Positions 1 to 12,463 are shown, counted from the stretch's first letter. The stretch: 64,000 bases of DNA from Hyposmocoma kahamanoa (GCF_003589595.1 NW_020653726.1:11333318-11397317); one strand, 5' to 3'. The notes: a model not told the origin generated them from the sequence alone. Numbers and translations: made by a program.

Positions 1-440
1 CCTTTGTTCTATGGATTAGTCGATTTATTTGTTTCAATACAACAAAAAAACAATTCAACCTACTGTTTTCTAGCACTCTTTATTATAAGATAAATTCGGA
101 TTTAAAACTAGGAAAGTCATCCTTTTTCGAGATTAAAGCGTCCAACACAGACAAAACCATTACATTAGCTTTTTCGTAGTTACAAGAACGAATATGCTTT
201 TAAACAGAACCCTTATTTCTTAGTACCGCATAGTTTTTAGTTAAGACGGATTTGTGTGATTTGTAAAGCCAATAAGCCCATGTAACACAGAACAATAAAT
301 GCAGTAGAAGTGGTTAGTTAGCGCCCGACGCGTGTCAGGAGTAGGTCTCGTTAGACCTACTTGAGCTCAGTCTGTCATTTTCGCTTTTTATGGTATGGTT
401 GTGTTATTCTTTCGCGCAAATTCTCTAAAATCGTAGAAAA
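1..440. other. AT-rich sequence, no gene seen
   Basis: I see no coding region. A perfect hairpin with 8 bp arms and a 4-base loop (arm GTAGGTCT) lies at 341-360, just upstream of the THAP-like exon relic. Confidence 0.6.
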
Positions 441-523
441 ATGCCTTATAGTGTTGTTTTGGAGTGCAAAAATGATAGCCGCACCAAAAATATTACCCGT
501 AGTAGTATTTCATATCATCATCG
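441..523 (+). pseudogene. THAP-domain first-exon relic (P-superfamily transposon type)
   Basis: The ATG at 441 opens a 28-codon frame starting MPYSVVLECKNDS and ending in an ISYHH-like segment. THAP zinc fingers usually begin with a Cys two to four residues before a second Cys, then show an SFHRF-like motif about 20 residues on. Here the second Cys (ECKN) is present, but the first expected Cys reads Ser. The frame stops matching at 523, where GTTAGT could be a 5' splice site, the usual place for a THAP exon 1 to end. No downstream exon or terminal repeats were found. It is probably a relic of a P-type transposon or a THAP gene. Chance resemblance of so short a frame cannot be excluded. Confidence 0.4.
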
Positions 524-2673
524 GTTAGTCTTATTTTAATAGATTTCTATTTTCTGTTTATCGAATTGATTTCTTGTACTGTAACAAACGAAAGCAAATA
601 TTATCCCAGAGCAATATGGTCAAGTTTTATCTTTTGGAGAACTAAGTAAACATTTTTTTTTTTTTTTTTTTTATTGCGATTCGGCAAAATGACTGCACCG
701 CGCCTGATGGAAAGTGCGAATACAGTCCAGAGATGAGAGTAACGGATGGAAAACACAAATATCTTCACTCCGTCACTATCATTTTGCCGGTCTGGATAAC
801 ATCTCGAATTTTCGTCGCTAGTAGTAGCAAACAAAGATTTAGCGAAAAAATGCTTTATGAGTGTTTTGTTAATTGTAAATACAATTGATCAAAATAAAGT
901 TCATTACGCATTGTGTGCGTTAACGAAGACATCTGTTGTCGAGAAGATATTAATTTCTATTCGTTCAGATGTGAATCGTTCGTCGTAGTCCAGCTACTGC
1001 CCGTAAGATGGCAGCACATGACAAAATTTCAATATAAAATCAAAACGTCGTAACTTGCAATACAGGTATTAAACTTTCAACGATATGGCGACTGGGTAAA
1101 GTTTAAATTATATCAAAAACCCAGAGCATCGTTTTAAATTAGAAACTATGACCAGTCATTATCAATATTTCATAGTGTTTATCATTTGTTTTTGTGCGTT
1201 TTGGCGACAGCGAGCGGTTCCGATTGTAATCGAGTCTTGTGGCACTTCCATTGTTTTTTTTTTCAGTGCTATGAAATGAATGTAACGCTAATATCAAATA
1301 AGATAGGTACAGTTTACTATGTCAATACGTACTCACATGATCTGGATAAAATACAGTTACAATACCTAGACATAATAAATAAATAAAATAAAATGTTCAC
1401 TGGGGTCTTAAGTTAAACATATCGATCTTCGATTTCAGACGTATTACTAAAAAAAAGCCATTCTTCATCCCCGTGTAGGGGCGAGGAATACGCGTTGGAA
1501 GTCTACACGAGAACATCCTCACTTATGAATTACACAGTAAATAATGAAACCCGTAATTGTTGGTTTTTTTTAACACGGTATACTTAAACGGGGATTACAG
1601 ATGATGTTGAATATTTATGGGGTACTCATACCTTTTCATGAAGCAGCTTAACACGAAACTTGATGTGTATACTTTCCAAGCAAGTACTCTGATACAGTTT
1701 TGGTTCACACAAAAACACAGTAATTATGTCGCGTTCTTACGTCTTTCGCAATAGCACTTACTCATGTGGCGATAGGTCGTACTAACGCGGTTCTAATGTT
1801 ATTTAGTTTGTCACGCGGGCCTCGCGTAATTAAATACAAGGCTCGATCTACATGAATTTAATTATAGAAATAAAAAAGAGTACAGGAATGGAAAAGAACA
1901 GGGAAGTAAAAGCGTAAAGACTGTAACAAAACAATGATATAAAAACAGGTACAATCGTATAAAAACACTCCCTACTTAAGTACAGGTTCTATAAAAAGGT
2001 AAACTTACCCGAAAAGGGCCTGTAATTTCTACAAATACTATGCTTTATAAGCAGTTCGGTTACATTTTCAATGGTACTACAAATATAATACTTTACAAGC
2101 AGTTACGTTACATGATGTAACTGGTCAGAATTTAATGTGAAGTCGAGCACGTGTGCTCGCTTCGGAAATTTAATCGAGAGTGGCGATGGAAAGAAGAAAA
2201 GTAAGTGACTTAGGAAGAAGAAAGAGGAATTTAAAAACGATTCAAAATTTCAAATTAGGTGGCCAGGAACTAGAGAAAAGGGTGATAAAAAGGTAGGATG
2301 ATAATAAAAGAGGTCGCATTGTCACAAGTTTAGGCCTATAGTGCGTTTAACTGTAGTCTACTGGTACTTTTACGGTAATTAGAAAATTTGAAACGCTGTA
2401 CATATTTTGTGAGGCGTGTTCGTGGATCAAAATGGTCATATTTAGAGGTTACGTTTAAAAATATAGGCAGTTTTAATCTCGGGTGGCAAAATCTAATATC
2501 ACTAGGGGAGCTGAGAATGAATAAACGAAGGTACTGTTTGTTTAAGAATTTCTTTAATAGGTAATGTGGGTATTTGCTCTTTTGTCTCTTTATCGTTCCT
2601 CGTTAGTAGTCACTTTTTATTTCATTATCAACCCATTATACATGCTATTGCTGCGCACAGGTCTCTTTTTGTA
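524..2673. other. No gene; low-complexity and repeat-like sequence
   Basis: A poly-T run of about 20 lies at 653-673. The stretch 675-800 contains GGCAAAATGACTGCACC and, further on, an inverted CATTTTGCC, and looks like part of an interspersed repeat. Short open frames (for example 1186-1386) have no recognisable content. Confidence 0.5.
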
Positions 2674-2967
2674 TGATACCAAGTAACGGAACAAACAAAT
2701 CGTGCGCCTCGTGCTAAGCGACACGCCTGTCCATAGGAGTTGCAATGCTACTCAGAACATCGTAAAGTTCTGAGGGACACTACCACTGCGCCTGACACCC
2801 TTAGACATAAGTTGACAAGTCTCATGTGCTTGTAATTTCACCAGCACCCTTACCCATTCAAACCGGAACGTAAAATTGCTCACATTACGGCTTGGTGGTA
2901 GAAATAGGTAAGGTAGCAGTACTTCCCTGGACGAATTCTTTCACAAGGAGCTTTACTGCTACTAAAG
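2674..2967 (+). repeat. Interspersed repeat R, copy 1
   Basis: About 290 bp, one of roughly ten copies in the window. Landmarks shared by copies are ACAAGTCGTGCGCCTG near the start, CACTCAGAGCTTTAAAT, GAGACATAAGTTGACAAGTC, a CACATTACTGCTTGGCGG block, and an end in CTCTACTGCTACTAAA. I know this sequence type as very common in Lepidoptera. It has no coding capacity and is presumably a SINE or a LINE 3' tail. This copy is diverged (ACAAATCGTGCGCCTCG). Confidence 0.8.
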
Positions 2968-4712
2968 CCACCCTCTTCTAAGGAGTCGGTAGCTAGTAGT
3001 CGGCTCGCGAACTACATGCAGCTCTTTTTGTCTTAAGTGTGGCTCTTCCACAAAATACCGATACCGATGAAATATACATGACAAGTGTGAATGGGAGTGT
3101 TGGTAGGCGTCAACCTGAATGAACGTACCTCAATCAGACTGAGCACGATTTCAGTAAAAGTCAGCTTAGGAGTACCTTTATGAAGTTAATAACAATGTGC
3201 CTACACTCTAGCCAAATTTAATGTAGAATAAATGTCAACAAATAAAATATAATATTTTTAGGGTTTTCACATCAAACCGCGCTTATAGTTACCACAAATT
3301 TAATATTTTTCCTCGAAATTCGTTTAGGCAATTGATAATACAAATCTTAAAGTCATCTTATAGTCAGTCTTCTATTGAATTTTGTTCTTTGAAACCAACA
3401 TTATAATAATTTGTAATTAATTGTTTATAAAACTGTGTAATGATGATTTTTTGCTTTGGAGGGAGAGATTGCAAACATTTCTAGTTCGAGTAGTAATTCA
3501 AGTTCATATTCGGAAACTGATGCTGGATGAGATGTAGGTATATAAGTATCGATAGGAGATGTTTAGAGGGAATGAATATAAAAATAAAATTTGTTATTTC
3601 ATGTACCATTACCTACCATCTAGAATTAAGTATTTATTAATGGGTATCGAAAAATTTAATTATTTTATTTATAAATCATACTTAATAGTAGGTACTTTGC
3701 AAACTTTATAACGATTGACCACTTATGTATTATAATTATTATAATAAAGTCAGAAATACTAAGAAAAATTCATTAATTGGTGGGATGGAGTATCTGTCTG
3801 TCACGTATAAAAAAAGAAAAAAAAATTCGAACCCTAGCATATCTATTTATATTTTAATTATGCGAGGAGGTCGTAGGCAGAACTAGCCTAAACAATGAAC
3901 ATAGACAATAAATGTTCCTTTCCTGTGCTATCGTTGGTTGCCAACGTTTTGTACATTATATGTCGAATTTGGTTACAGTTTAGTAGGTATATTTTAAGTT
4001 TGAAAAAATAAAAATAAAAAAGACATTTATTTATCGACAAAACACATAAACAAACATAAGCGAACAATAAAAGAAAACAATATTAATGTGGACAAAAAGG
4101 ATGAAGACTCAGCATTGCTCATTTTAAGGCTTCACCTTCACCTTGGCTTGGTAATTTCATACTGGAATATTCGTCACGATGTTCTTCTTCACTGTTAGTG
4201 TAGCATAGAACAACATTTTCAATAATTGACCCTTGCGTTTTAGCGTTCATGTAAAATGTTGGCCTAATTACCTGGAGCTCTATTTTCCAAACCAAAACGC
4301 AGCGTTAGCTGACTTTGTATTACAAAGTTATGACATTTATACCGTTTTGTTTATTTTCGTTTACCAATTTAAACCCTTATACAATTCATATCTTATTTTA
4401 AGGTTGCCCCTGGCAATGTACTCGTAATCATGACGACTTACAATCAAATTTTTTGTTATCTAAAAGGATATATTTAGATATACTTCTATGGTTGATTCCG
4501 GGTGTATACAAAATTTATTCTATATATCAAGTATGTGACGTGTAAACATACTTATTTTGCCAAGAATGTAGTGCTTATGTTTTTCAAGTTTATTATTTTA
4601 CAATTAATTTATTAATTTGGTACGTCTGATTTAGAAAACATTATAAATATATTATCAAAATTTAAAAGAAAGAAGTTACAAGTTACTAAAATAGTTTTTT
4701 GGTACATATTTC
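2968..4712. other. No gene seen; AT-rich
   Basis: Very AT-rich with scattered stops. A short Ser-rich open stretch at about 3470-3528 has no start codon and no partner exon. The frame 4233-4427 has no recognisable feature. Confidence 0.5.
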
Positions 4713-5032
4713 TGATACCAAGTAACAGGACGAACAAGTCGTGCGCCTGGTGGCAAGCAATAAGACTGTCCACAACAGTTGCTGTACCCATGCAATGCCA
4801 CTCAGAGCTTTAAATCGTAAAGATCTGGAAAGCACTGCCACTGCGCCCGTCGCCTTGAGACATAAGTTGACAAGTCCCATGTGCCTGTAAATTCACCAGC
4901 ATCCTTAACCCTTCAAAACCCAAAACGCAGTAACACTCACATTACTGCTTGGCAATAAAATGCCGTAATGGCAGAAACGGGTAAGGTGACTGCCTAGACG
5001 AACTCTTTGTGAGACCTCCACTGCTACTGAAA
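4713..5032 (+). repeat. Interspersed repeat R, copy 2
   Basis: Matches copy 1 from the TGATACCAAGTAAC start to the CTGCTACTGA end. The core GAGACATAAGTTGACAAGTC and TTACTGCTTGGC blocks are intact. Same orientation as copy 1. Confidence 0.8.
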
Positions 5033-5310
5033 CTTACCACTTACTTGTTAAAAATGTTAAATATGAATATTACAAACGCTTTATCATCTTGCTTAATTTA
5101 TTATTTTGAATAATTTTGTCATTATCAGACTGGGAACAAGTTTGATCTAAGGAGAAGGTGTAGACCGTGATATACCGCCATGAGTGTTGTCAGTTATATC
5201 TTGGAACTTAATTAAAATTTTCTCCGTTATGTCATTTTGACAACAATATAGTAAGACGTACTTTACTGTATATTTCGAAAGGAGTCAGTGGTGCAAGTTG
5301 TTTCGGTAGA

Positions 5311-5490
5311 TCTGTTAGCAGTAGAGTTCGTTGTAAAACAGTTCGTCCATGGATGTACTGCCACCTTACCTATGTCTGCCGCCTAGCAGTAATGTGAGCA
5401 ATACTGCGTTCCAGTTTTGAAACTTATGTCTCAGGGTGACAGTGGCAGTGAGTCGCAGTGGCAGTTCCCCTCAGATATTTGCGATATAAA
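5311..5490 (-). repeat. Interspersed repeat R, copy 3 (inverted, internally deleted)
   Basis: Reverse complement of the R 3' half: GCAGTAGAGTTCG, GTCCATGGATGTACTGCC and TTATGTCTCAGGGTGACAG. About 60 bp between the Cys-rich-looking TTACTGC block and the GAGACATAAG block is missing. Confidence 0.7.
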
Positions 5491-7485
5491 GACTGAGTGG
5501 CACTTCAGCAGCTATGGATAACTTACCACCAGGCTCACGATTTTTTCGTCCCGTCTCTTGGTAACATAAAAAAATTCTGAGCCGGAGAATATTTAGATTA
5601 CCTTCAAAGCCGAAGAAAAAGAAGAATAACAACAAAGTATACAACCCTCGTTCATATCTGCAACGACGACTGTAAAACAATATAGTAAAAATAATAAACA
5701 ACAATAATGATCTCAATGATAACAACGAAAGCCGTATTATTTACTTTTACCTGTTGTAAGAATAAGCAATTAGTTGTATATTACGAAAGCCTTCGATTCC
5801 TCGTTTAATTCGATGATGATCGTTCGTCTTTCAGGCGATGCGGCAATATGGGGCAATACGCCGTATCGTCACGTACACCCATTTTGCCGGCATCCGTATG
5901 ATTTCTTAATAAAGTACGACCCGGCCTCGAGCTGGCGTCCATGTCAATAAGCGGTACGGAATTTAATGAAAATTCCCTTTAAGAATTCCTTCGCGGCACT
6001 TAGGTGGGAAGATTCCATTTACCACCCCTACATTTGCTCTTATTGTTTTTACTTTAAGCTATACGATTTTAATCTTTTAAGCCAAGAGAAAGGTATTTCT
6101 TTTTTTTCATTTTAAACATTGCATATCTTCTTTTGATTTTGTATTTGCTTTTTCAGCAATCTACAAAAACTAAATATAAAGGATCCATTACATGTTGAAT
6201 TTTGTTCGTAACATTTTAGTATGATTTTGTATTTGAGTAATAATTTTTAAAGTGGCTACTTAGTATTTCAAAGGATTGAAAAAATTACATTATTGGGGTT
6301 AAATTATAATTTACAACTCATTCTGTCCTGTAATTATCTGATTTATAAATACTATAAATTTTTTATCAAAATCTAAGAGGAAGAAACTATAAGTTAACAA
6401 AATATTTTCTGCATATTAGTACTTGCCAACAGGGTTATATATTATAATGAACATTTAAAACTCTTATATTAAGGTACCTATTATAATAAAAGTATTAAGT
6501 ATGCTTGTGTAAATTTTCTAAATGGCAAAAAAAAAACAAACAAGCCATTATTTTCCTGCTTTCAGAAATACTCACTGCTGACGTTAGGCAGACTTGCTGC
6601 ATAGATAATTACAGAAGGGTCTTTGGAGTAACTCTAGCTTCAAAAAAGATCAGACCAATCTATAGGTGCGTTTGTAAAAAGTATTTGAACCCAACAGACA
6701 GACATCGAAAAAGTGTAATGCATAAATAGAAAAAAAAAATTCCATTTATAAATATACTTCGATGCTACTGGATTCAAACCAGTGTCTTATTCCCTCAATG
6801 TGACTACCGTTTATACCAATCGAACTAGCAGATCTTACGAAAAGCTCGATGGGCTTGTTATACATTTTTGTACTGAGTTTAACTGGCTTATAGTGGCTGG
6901 TGCCACTTGTGAGAGGAATTGATTTAAATATTTTTATTTTTAACACTTTATAAGAAAGTTAAATCGAATGAATGCATCTATTAGTTGTTTGCATGGACGA
7001 TAGAGCGGGCGGTGTACACGCTAAGGCCAACCTCTAGGTATTTTTGTCAAAGTAGACTGTTAATGGTTAATACACTATGTCAGTCAATATTTTGACTTCT
7101 AATAGACTATTTTCATTAACTAAATGACTTTAAAAATCCACTAAACAACTCGTATTGAAACGCAAACACTTTGAACTTTCTTTTCAACAAACAAATAATT
7201 TCAATTTTCCAGCCCTGCATTGCGTCAAAAATGTTCACGCTAAGCGGCAGCTTGAAAGTTAGAGAATTACTGGGCAAACTATTTGCACCTGCCTTCTTTG
7301 GGTGGTTGCCAGCCTTAGCTCTTTCAGCTATGCACCTGTGGGAGTATAGAAAATGGTTTGTGAATGGCACCCTTTATTGCGAGTGATACACTTTATGCCA
7401 TGAACGTTAAAACTACTGGCGTACCTTTCTCCTTCCAGTTGACTAGAAGATGAGATCAATATTATAAGACGTTTATAGCATATTT
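5491..7485. other. No gene seen
   Basis: AT-rich. Open frames at 5471-5725, 6505-6729, 6746-6946 and 7116-7386 (overlapping on both strands) show no motif, no plausible splice context and no codon pattern I can trust. Confidence 0.5.
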
Positions 7486-7830
7486 CATTGTCAACGCCGA
7501 AATAGGAAAGCTGGACGCCCAGCCAAACATTATCGGCGAAATCGAAGTGCCCAGACTTCACTGGTTCGATCATTTAGAAAATATGAGAGAGGATCGGAAT
7601 GTAAAGAGGGCCTCCGGATTGACTTCCTGGACAGTGACCGGTTGGTCGTCCCAGATATCGCTGGAGCGACGCCATGGAGGCGGACCTACGCGAACTACAA
7701 GCCGTCAATTTTAAAATGAAAAAAAATATTGGCGTGAGAGTGCACAGGACCGAAGAAAGAGGCGTCATATCGTTTCGGAGGCCAAGATACATTTTGGGTC
7801 GCTGAGCCAGCGGAGTAAGTAAGTAGCACC
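7486..7830 (+). pseudogene. C-terminal remnant of an RTE-type LINE reverse-transcriptase protein
   Basis: In three frames the stretch encodes blocks typical of the end of arthropod RTE/BovB-like LINE polyproteins. These are a PRLHWFDHLENM-like block (family form RLRWLGHVERM), then MEADLRELQAVNF near 7670-7710, then QDRRKRRHIVSEAK and a terminal FGSLSQRSK before a stop near 7820. Frame changes at about 7600 and 7730 show it is dead. The reverse transcriptase core and endonuclease are absent upstream, so it is a 5'-truncated insertion, as is usual for LINEs. A tRNA-headed SINE follows within 25 bp. Clade assignment is from recalled motif wording. Confidence 0.6.
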
Positions 7831-7852
7831 GACCAAGCATGTATATTTGTAT

Positions 7853-8070
7853 AACTGTCTCCGTGGCTGAACGGTTATCATGTCGGACTGCCACGCAGAG
7901 GTTCCAGGTTCGTTTCCCGGGCCGGGAAAAATATTTGTATGGCCTACATTTATTTATCTCGTGAGTTTGGGTGTAATTTGTGGTTGTCTATGTGTGTGTC
8001 CATGGCACCCGCGACACAGGGTTTCCTTAGTGCGGGGCTATGTTGAGTGTGTGCGTTATTCTTATTATAT
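7853..8070 (+). mobile_element. tRNA-derived SINE, family A, copy 1
   Basis: A tRNA-like head carries an A box (TGGCTGAACGG, 7864) and a B box (GGTTCGTTTCC, 7907). The body includes GTGTGTCCATGGCACCC, and the tail has TTATTCTTATTATATTATTAAA. The head does not fold as a clean functional tRNA and is followed by SINE body, so it is not a tRNA gene. Other copies lie at 11341-11440 (-), 46440-46545 (-) and 57534-57690 (+). Confidence 0.8.
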
Positions 8071-8354
8071 TATTAAATGAGTCAGTATTGTGAGTTTAGG
8101 ATACATTATTCCATGCTTCCAATTCCTCTACAGTTTCCGATGGATTGGCTTGAACAATACCTCGTTCATTCATCGAACAATACCTCGCATTATATTTTCG
8201 CATTATGTTTTCTTTTCATTATTTTTTTCTATTGTACTCTTGTTTATATTGCCCTAAAGTAAAGATACTTAACGACAATGTGTACTAAATCGAAGGTTTC
8301 AACAGGCTGTGGCATACGGAAAAATCCTGCTTTGGTGACATGTCATAAATGTAA

Positions 8355-8600
8355 TGATGATGATTGTATTTGACTCATGCCTATGCCTAAGGATGCCCGA
8401 AACTCATGGTATGTCACACGCCTGTCTGTTTTGATCATTCAGCGCACAGCATCGATGTTTTTGTTGTTCACAGCAGTAGACGGGCGACCACCACGAAATT
8501 CGTCACTGAGATTCACACAATGCCAAAACGTGCTTCATCGCCAAAAGCTGTTTGAAGCCGAGCGAAGCTCCGCTGAGCTGTTAAATTACACTTAAAGTCG
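8355..8600 (-). pseudogene. mariner transposase fragment (N-terminal part)
   Basis: Read on the minus strand it encodes SDEFRGGRPSTAVNN, an in-frame stop, then DRRVTYHEFRASLG and GMSQIQS. This is the helix-turn-helix linker region of mariner-like transposases. The catalytic domain is missing. The second mariner piece at 20526-21365 carries the same HEFRASLGAGMSQIQS block, so both come from one family. Confidence 0.75.
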
Positions 8601-9233
8601 TAGAAAATCATACTACGAAAATTTTCACGAGTTAAATCCATGGTGATGATCGTCTAGATCAATTTCTAAAATGACGCCACATTGTAAAAACAAGTGACAG
8701 TCAGATGAAACAAACTGTATTCTACAGTCAAAGAGTTCCATTTTCAAATGTTGTAATAACTTTTATAACATATTTGCTCGTAAAGTGCCTGCAATCACAT
8801 CCATTTCAATATCGTAATGTATTTCACAAGTGCGTTATTGTAATGTAAAACGCACGAGTTTTTTTTTTAATAAAGTAACATGCACGGTTTTTTAAGATGC
8901 TCCGTCTAAAAATGACCGATGCTTTTTAAAATCTTTGCAAAGAGTTTTTATGTTAGAAAAGTGGTCAATATTTTATGAATAAAATTAACTTTGGGAGATA
9001 AAATATAATAAATAAACATTTAATTCTTTCATTTAATTAATTTTGACAATAAATTACAACCATTTATCTGTAACAAAAACACAAAAATATTAATTTAGGT
9101 ACTTTATTAGTAATACTGGCTATTTTTATACCTTTGCCTAAAAAAAAACGTTGATGCGCGCGCATGGCTAATTTGTGGACAAGTATAAATTATTTCGCGC
9201 GCTTTTTCTTTTCGCTGTATTGTTTTTATTTGA
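8601..9233. other. No gene seen
   Basis: AT-rich spacer between the mariner fragment and the Crypton-like pseudogene. No coding remnant recognised. Confidence 0.5.
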
Positions 9234-10241
9234 AAATGTCGTCAAGTAGTGATGAATTTATTAATATGACACCGCCACAAGTCTTAAACGCAGCGAAAAA
9301 GGCTACTCTACGCCTCTTACCTGAAAAGTCGACCGATAGATACTTACAAATTTTCATTCACTTATCAAAATTTCATCATATGGAAAACAAGCTAAGATGC
9401 AAATTCATTTTCAGAAAATGTGTTTTTAGCCTATTTCATGGAACTTTCTCAAAAATATAAGTCAAGCTCATTGTGGTGCTTACTATTCAATGCTAAAAAG
9501 CACTATGAAAACAAACCATGGTATTGATATCAAGTCATACTCCAACTTGATAGCATTTCTAAAAAGACGCTCAGATGGCCATGCAAGTAAAAAGTCGAAA
9601 GTATTTTTGGCTGATAATATCAAAAAGTTCCTAAAAGAAGTTCCGGATTGGCGATATTTGGCAACAAAGGTCAGTTGAAACTAAATTATTGTTATTAATT
9701 TCTTTCACTTTCGTATTTCTTTACAATATAGGTGTTTATATGTTCTTTTTATCTGTTTTCAGGTTGTATTAATATTCGGTATAAATGGTGCATGTAGATG
9801 TCAAGAGTTGGCAAACATAACAACTAATGATGTCGAGAACCATGGGCGGGTTCTTCTTGTCCAGGTCAAAAACACAAAAAATAAAATTCCAATTAAAATT
9901 CGATTATATATACTAACCAACCCATTGGCATTAATAAATTGGGAGCAATGCCGAAAGAAATTGTCACTTTCTTAAATTTGCCTCAAGCACAAGAATACAC
10001 AGGGCACAGTTTCAGAAGGTCCTCGGCTACATTGCTCGCCGATTCAGGTGCGGACTTATTGACACTAAAACGCCACAAAGGATCGCGGTCAAGCAATGTA
10101 GCCGAAGGATACATAGAAGACTCGATAAGAAATAAAGAAGAAATTAGCTCTCGCATTACAAGGAACATAAATTTGGAGTCAAGTGTTGACTTTCAACCAT
10201 CTACGAGCACACACGCGTACATTCCACCATCGTCGCCGTAG
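9234..10241 (+). pseudogene. Crypton-type tyrosine recombinase gene, broken, with one retained intron
   Basis: The likely start is ATG 9235 (MSSSSDEF...). The N-terminal part (9235-9670) looks like the helical core-binding domain and changes frame near 9400-9485. An intron of about 93 bp (GTCAGT at 9670 to TTTTCAG at 9762) splits it. The next exon begins VVLIFGINGACRCQELANI, where the Arg of ACRCQEL fits the first catalytic Arg of tyrosine recombinases. After another frame change at about 9930 come GHSFRRSSATLLADSGAD (His-x-x-Arg), LKRHKGSRSSNVAEGYIED (second His and nucleophile Tyr). So all catalytic-box residues are visible but the frame is broken at least twice. The family (Crypton/KIAA1958-like) cuts and joins DNA for transposition. 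A CCG/CCT-rich tail follows the last block. Confidence 0.7.
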
Positions 10242-10779
10242 CCGCAACCGCCTCCGCCGCCGCCACCGACTGTAGAACTGGGGAGATTGTAACTAATAAT
10301 AATAACTTGACAACATTAAAAATGCCAACTGGCAACGTAACAATCACTTTTAAAAATTGTTCAAATTTCTATAACTGCTTTAACAAGTACTTAAACAAGT
10401 AACAAGTAATTAAAGATTTATTCGCTTAAGAAAGTAAAAGTCTTATTTATTTCCTCGCAAATGTGTTATAAAACGTCGTATGACATACATGCGCTTTGAA
10501 AATTACAGCCTCTACTTTCTTATAGCAATATCGCCTCGGCTGTAATTTTCAACTTTCCGCTCTTATATCATAATGTACTATTTAAATATTATTCATGTAA
10601 ATGGCAAGTTCCGAAAACTTATAGTGCAGCCTATGTAATACGTCCAGTTAAAATTCCCCCTGCGGAATCAGAAAAACCAAAAACGGTACCTACATTTATT
10701 GTTTTATTAATTTCATACATGTCGTTAAAATCGGAACTCGTTATAAAATAAGCAACGCTACTTGGAATAATAACGCATA
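10242..10779. other. No gene; possible solitary mariner end
   Basis: CCGAAAACTTATAGTGCAG at about 10610-10630 is the reverse complement of the mariner-adjacent CACTATAAGTTTCCGG at 20530, so it may be a lone terminal repeat. A short repeat pair, TACAGCCTCTACTTTC and its inverse, lies at 10505-10550. Confidence 0.4.
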
Positions 10780-11326
10780 AAATGATAGTTTCATATCAAA
10801 CGAGCTGTCACAAGTGAGGCAAAAATCAAATTCATGTAGGCGTATGGGATAAATACATGAAAAGTACATAATAACTTTATAGAACTAGAACCTGAAAGTT
10901 ATTTACACGCGACTTTGGAGAATTGACGATGAATTTTTTAGTCAGTGTAAGTTCCCTGAATTAAGTTAAGAACTTTTGAGTCTGGGCAAGACAATTTTTT
11001 TAGTTGAGTACTGTGTGATGAACAAGAATAATGATTTTCATATGAAACTAATGCAGGCAAATACTAAATATATTCCGTAAAAATTCCCTACAATGTTGTC
11101 GCGGCGGTGTACATTTATAGAAATTCTGCAACAGTCGCGATATTGCCTATTCTCAAAAAATTACGTAATATAATTATTTTAAAACAGAATAGCAAAATGA
11201 GGAGAAAAAAATCCGTTACTGTGCAACATTTTCGTATCTTGTTGCAACGAAATTAATTTTCTGTTTTAGTGAATATTTACATAAACATACAAGTTGAAAC
11301 GCGTTACTTCCTTGTGGAATAATAAT
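10780..11326 (-). mobile_element. THAP (P-like) transposon relic, copy A
   Basis: On the minus strand, 11320-11291 matches the end of the THAP exon seen in copies B and C (ATTCCACAAGGAAGTAACGC). It is followed by a GTATGT 5' splice site and intron-like sequence. The inner part (10790-10850) matches copy C at 25215-25280 (GCCTCACTTGTGACAG, TTTGATATGAAACTATCATT). Between them, 11086-11280 matches copy B at 22563-22705. The exon start is cut off at about 11326, near a SINE. No terminal repeat was found. Confidence 0.6.
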
Positions 11327-11340
11327 AATAACGTACACAT

Positions 11341-11440
11341 TCAACATAGCCCCGCACTAAAACCCTGTGTCGCGGGTGCCATGGACACACATAGACTACC
11401 AAAATATACATAGACGAGATAAATAAATGTCGACGCGGCG
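11341..11440 (-). mobile_element. SINE family A, copy 2 (body only)
   Basis: Reverse complement of the SINE A body: AACATAGCCCCGCAC, CCCTGTGTCGCGGGTGCC and ATGGACACACATAGAC, running into ATAAATAAATGTCGAC. The tRNA-like head is absent. Confidence 0.7.
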
Positions 11441-11813
11441 TTCCATACACACGCGTGTTTATCTGAGATGTGCAGTGAAGACGCTGCCATCATTTAGTTG
11501 GTTGTTAAACATTCGAGATGGCGCACACCGATGCGGTCCTCTTTGAAAATTATTTTACATCGGGTGTTGCTCACATTTTGCTATTTGACTAATTGTTTGA
11601 ACATACATTTAAAGTTTTAAATTAGTCACATTGATTCGGTATGTAATGTTGTGGTTTTTTATTAATTTGTGCATTATAGTATTTGATAATCGCGAAATAG
11701 TATATAAAATTTCGCATTAAGTATCTCGTTTTGCAAGCATGTAATGACGCGTCCTAAAACAAGACAAAACATAAATCATAGATCAATGAGCAACAGAGTG
11801 TTCTGACTACACA

Positions 11814-11875
11814 ATAACAGAGTATGTATAATATGATTATAAGTGGTTATAATCATATTATACGTACTCTGTTAT
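11814..11875. repeat. Long near-perfect hairpin
   Basis: Arms 11814-11841 and 11848-11875 (28 bp, one mismatch) separated by a 6-base loop. The outer arm begins ATAACAGAGTA. It abuts the repeated block at 11886-11950. Confidence 0.8.
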
Positions 11876-11885
11876 ATGTTCAAAT

Positions 11886-11950
11886 CACAGACCACATAAA
11901 TACTAGTAATAGACTGATTTAGTGGGCGGGGTCCGCGTTACCTAGCTTAT
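11886..11950 (+). repeat. Repeat P1, copy 1
   Basis: ATAAATACTAGTAATAGACTG followed by GGGCGGGGTCCGCGTTAC recurs at 12697-12755 in the same orientation (GGGCGGGGTCCGCATTAC). No coding content. Confidence 0.7.
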
Positions 11951-12463
11951 GAAGAGACGTTCATATGAGTGTCAACAGCGCGTCAGTCAGGTAATTGTTG
12001 AACAAATATATCATATTTCAGGGAGAATAAAGATTTTTATGATGACTGTGTTTTAATATTTCAACCCTTCCAGTGATCGGATTGATTTGAAATCTAGTAG
12101 ATTAATGAAAGTACGATGACAGTATAATAAATCATTAATACTGTGATTGTAGCATGTAGCTACGTATACGCACACGCCTGCGTAGCTAATATCAATTAAT
12201 ATTTGCGTGTAGTAAAACCTTATGCGTATTTGGTAACAAATGCGTGCGTGTAAAAGTCAGCTAAGCTAGTTATCGAAGACGTTCTTTAAATGCCATTTCT
12301 ATATACTCCGTGATTAACCCTAATTATAGCAAGTATAAAGCAATGCCTAGTTCAATATTCCGCTAGTTATGAAATAATGTCGGTATCAATTAAATGTCAC
12401 ATCCCTATCTGTAGATTGTCAACTTTTTGCTTTTGTTCCAAGAAGTTTATGTTCTTAACTTTT

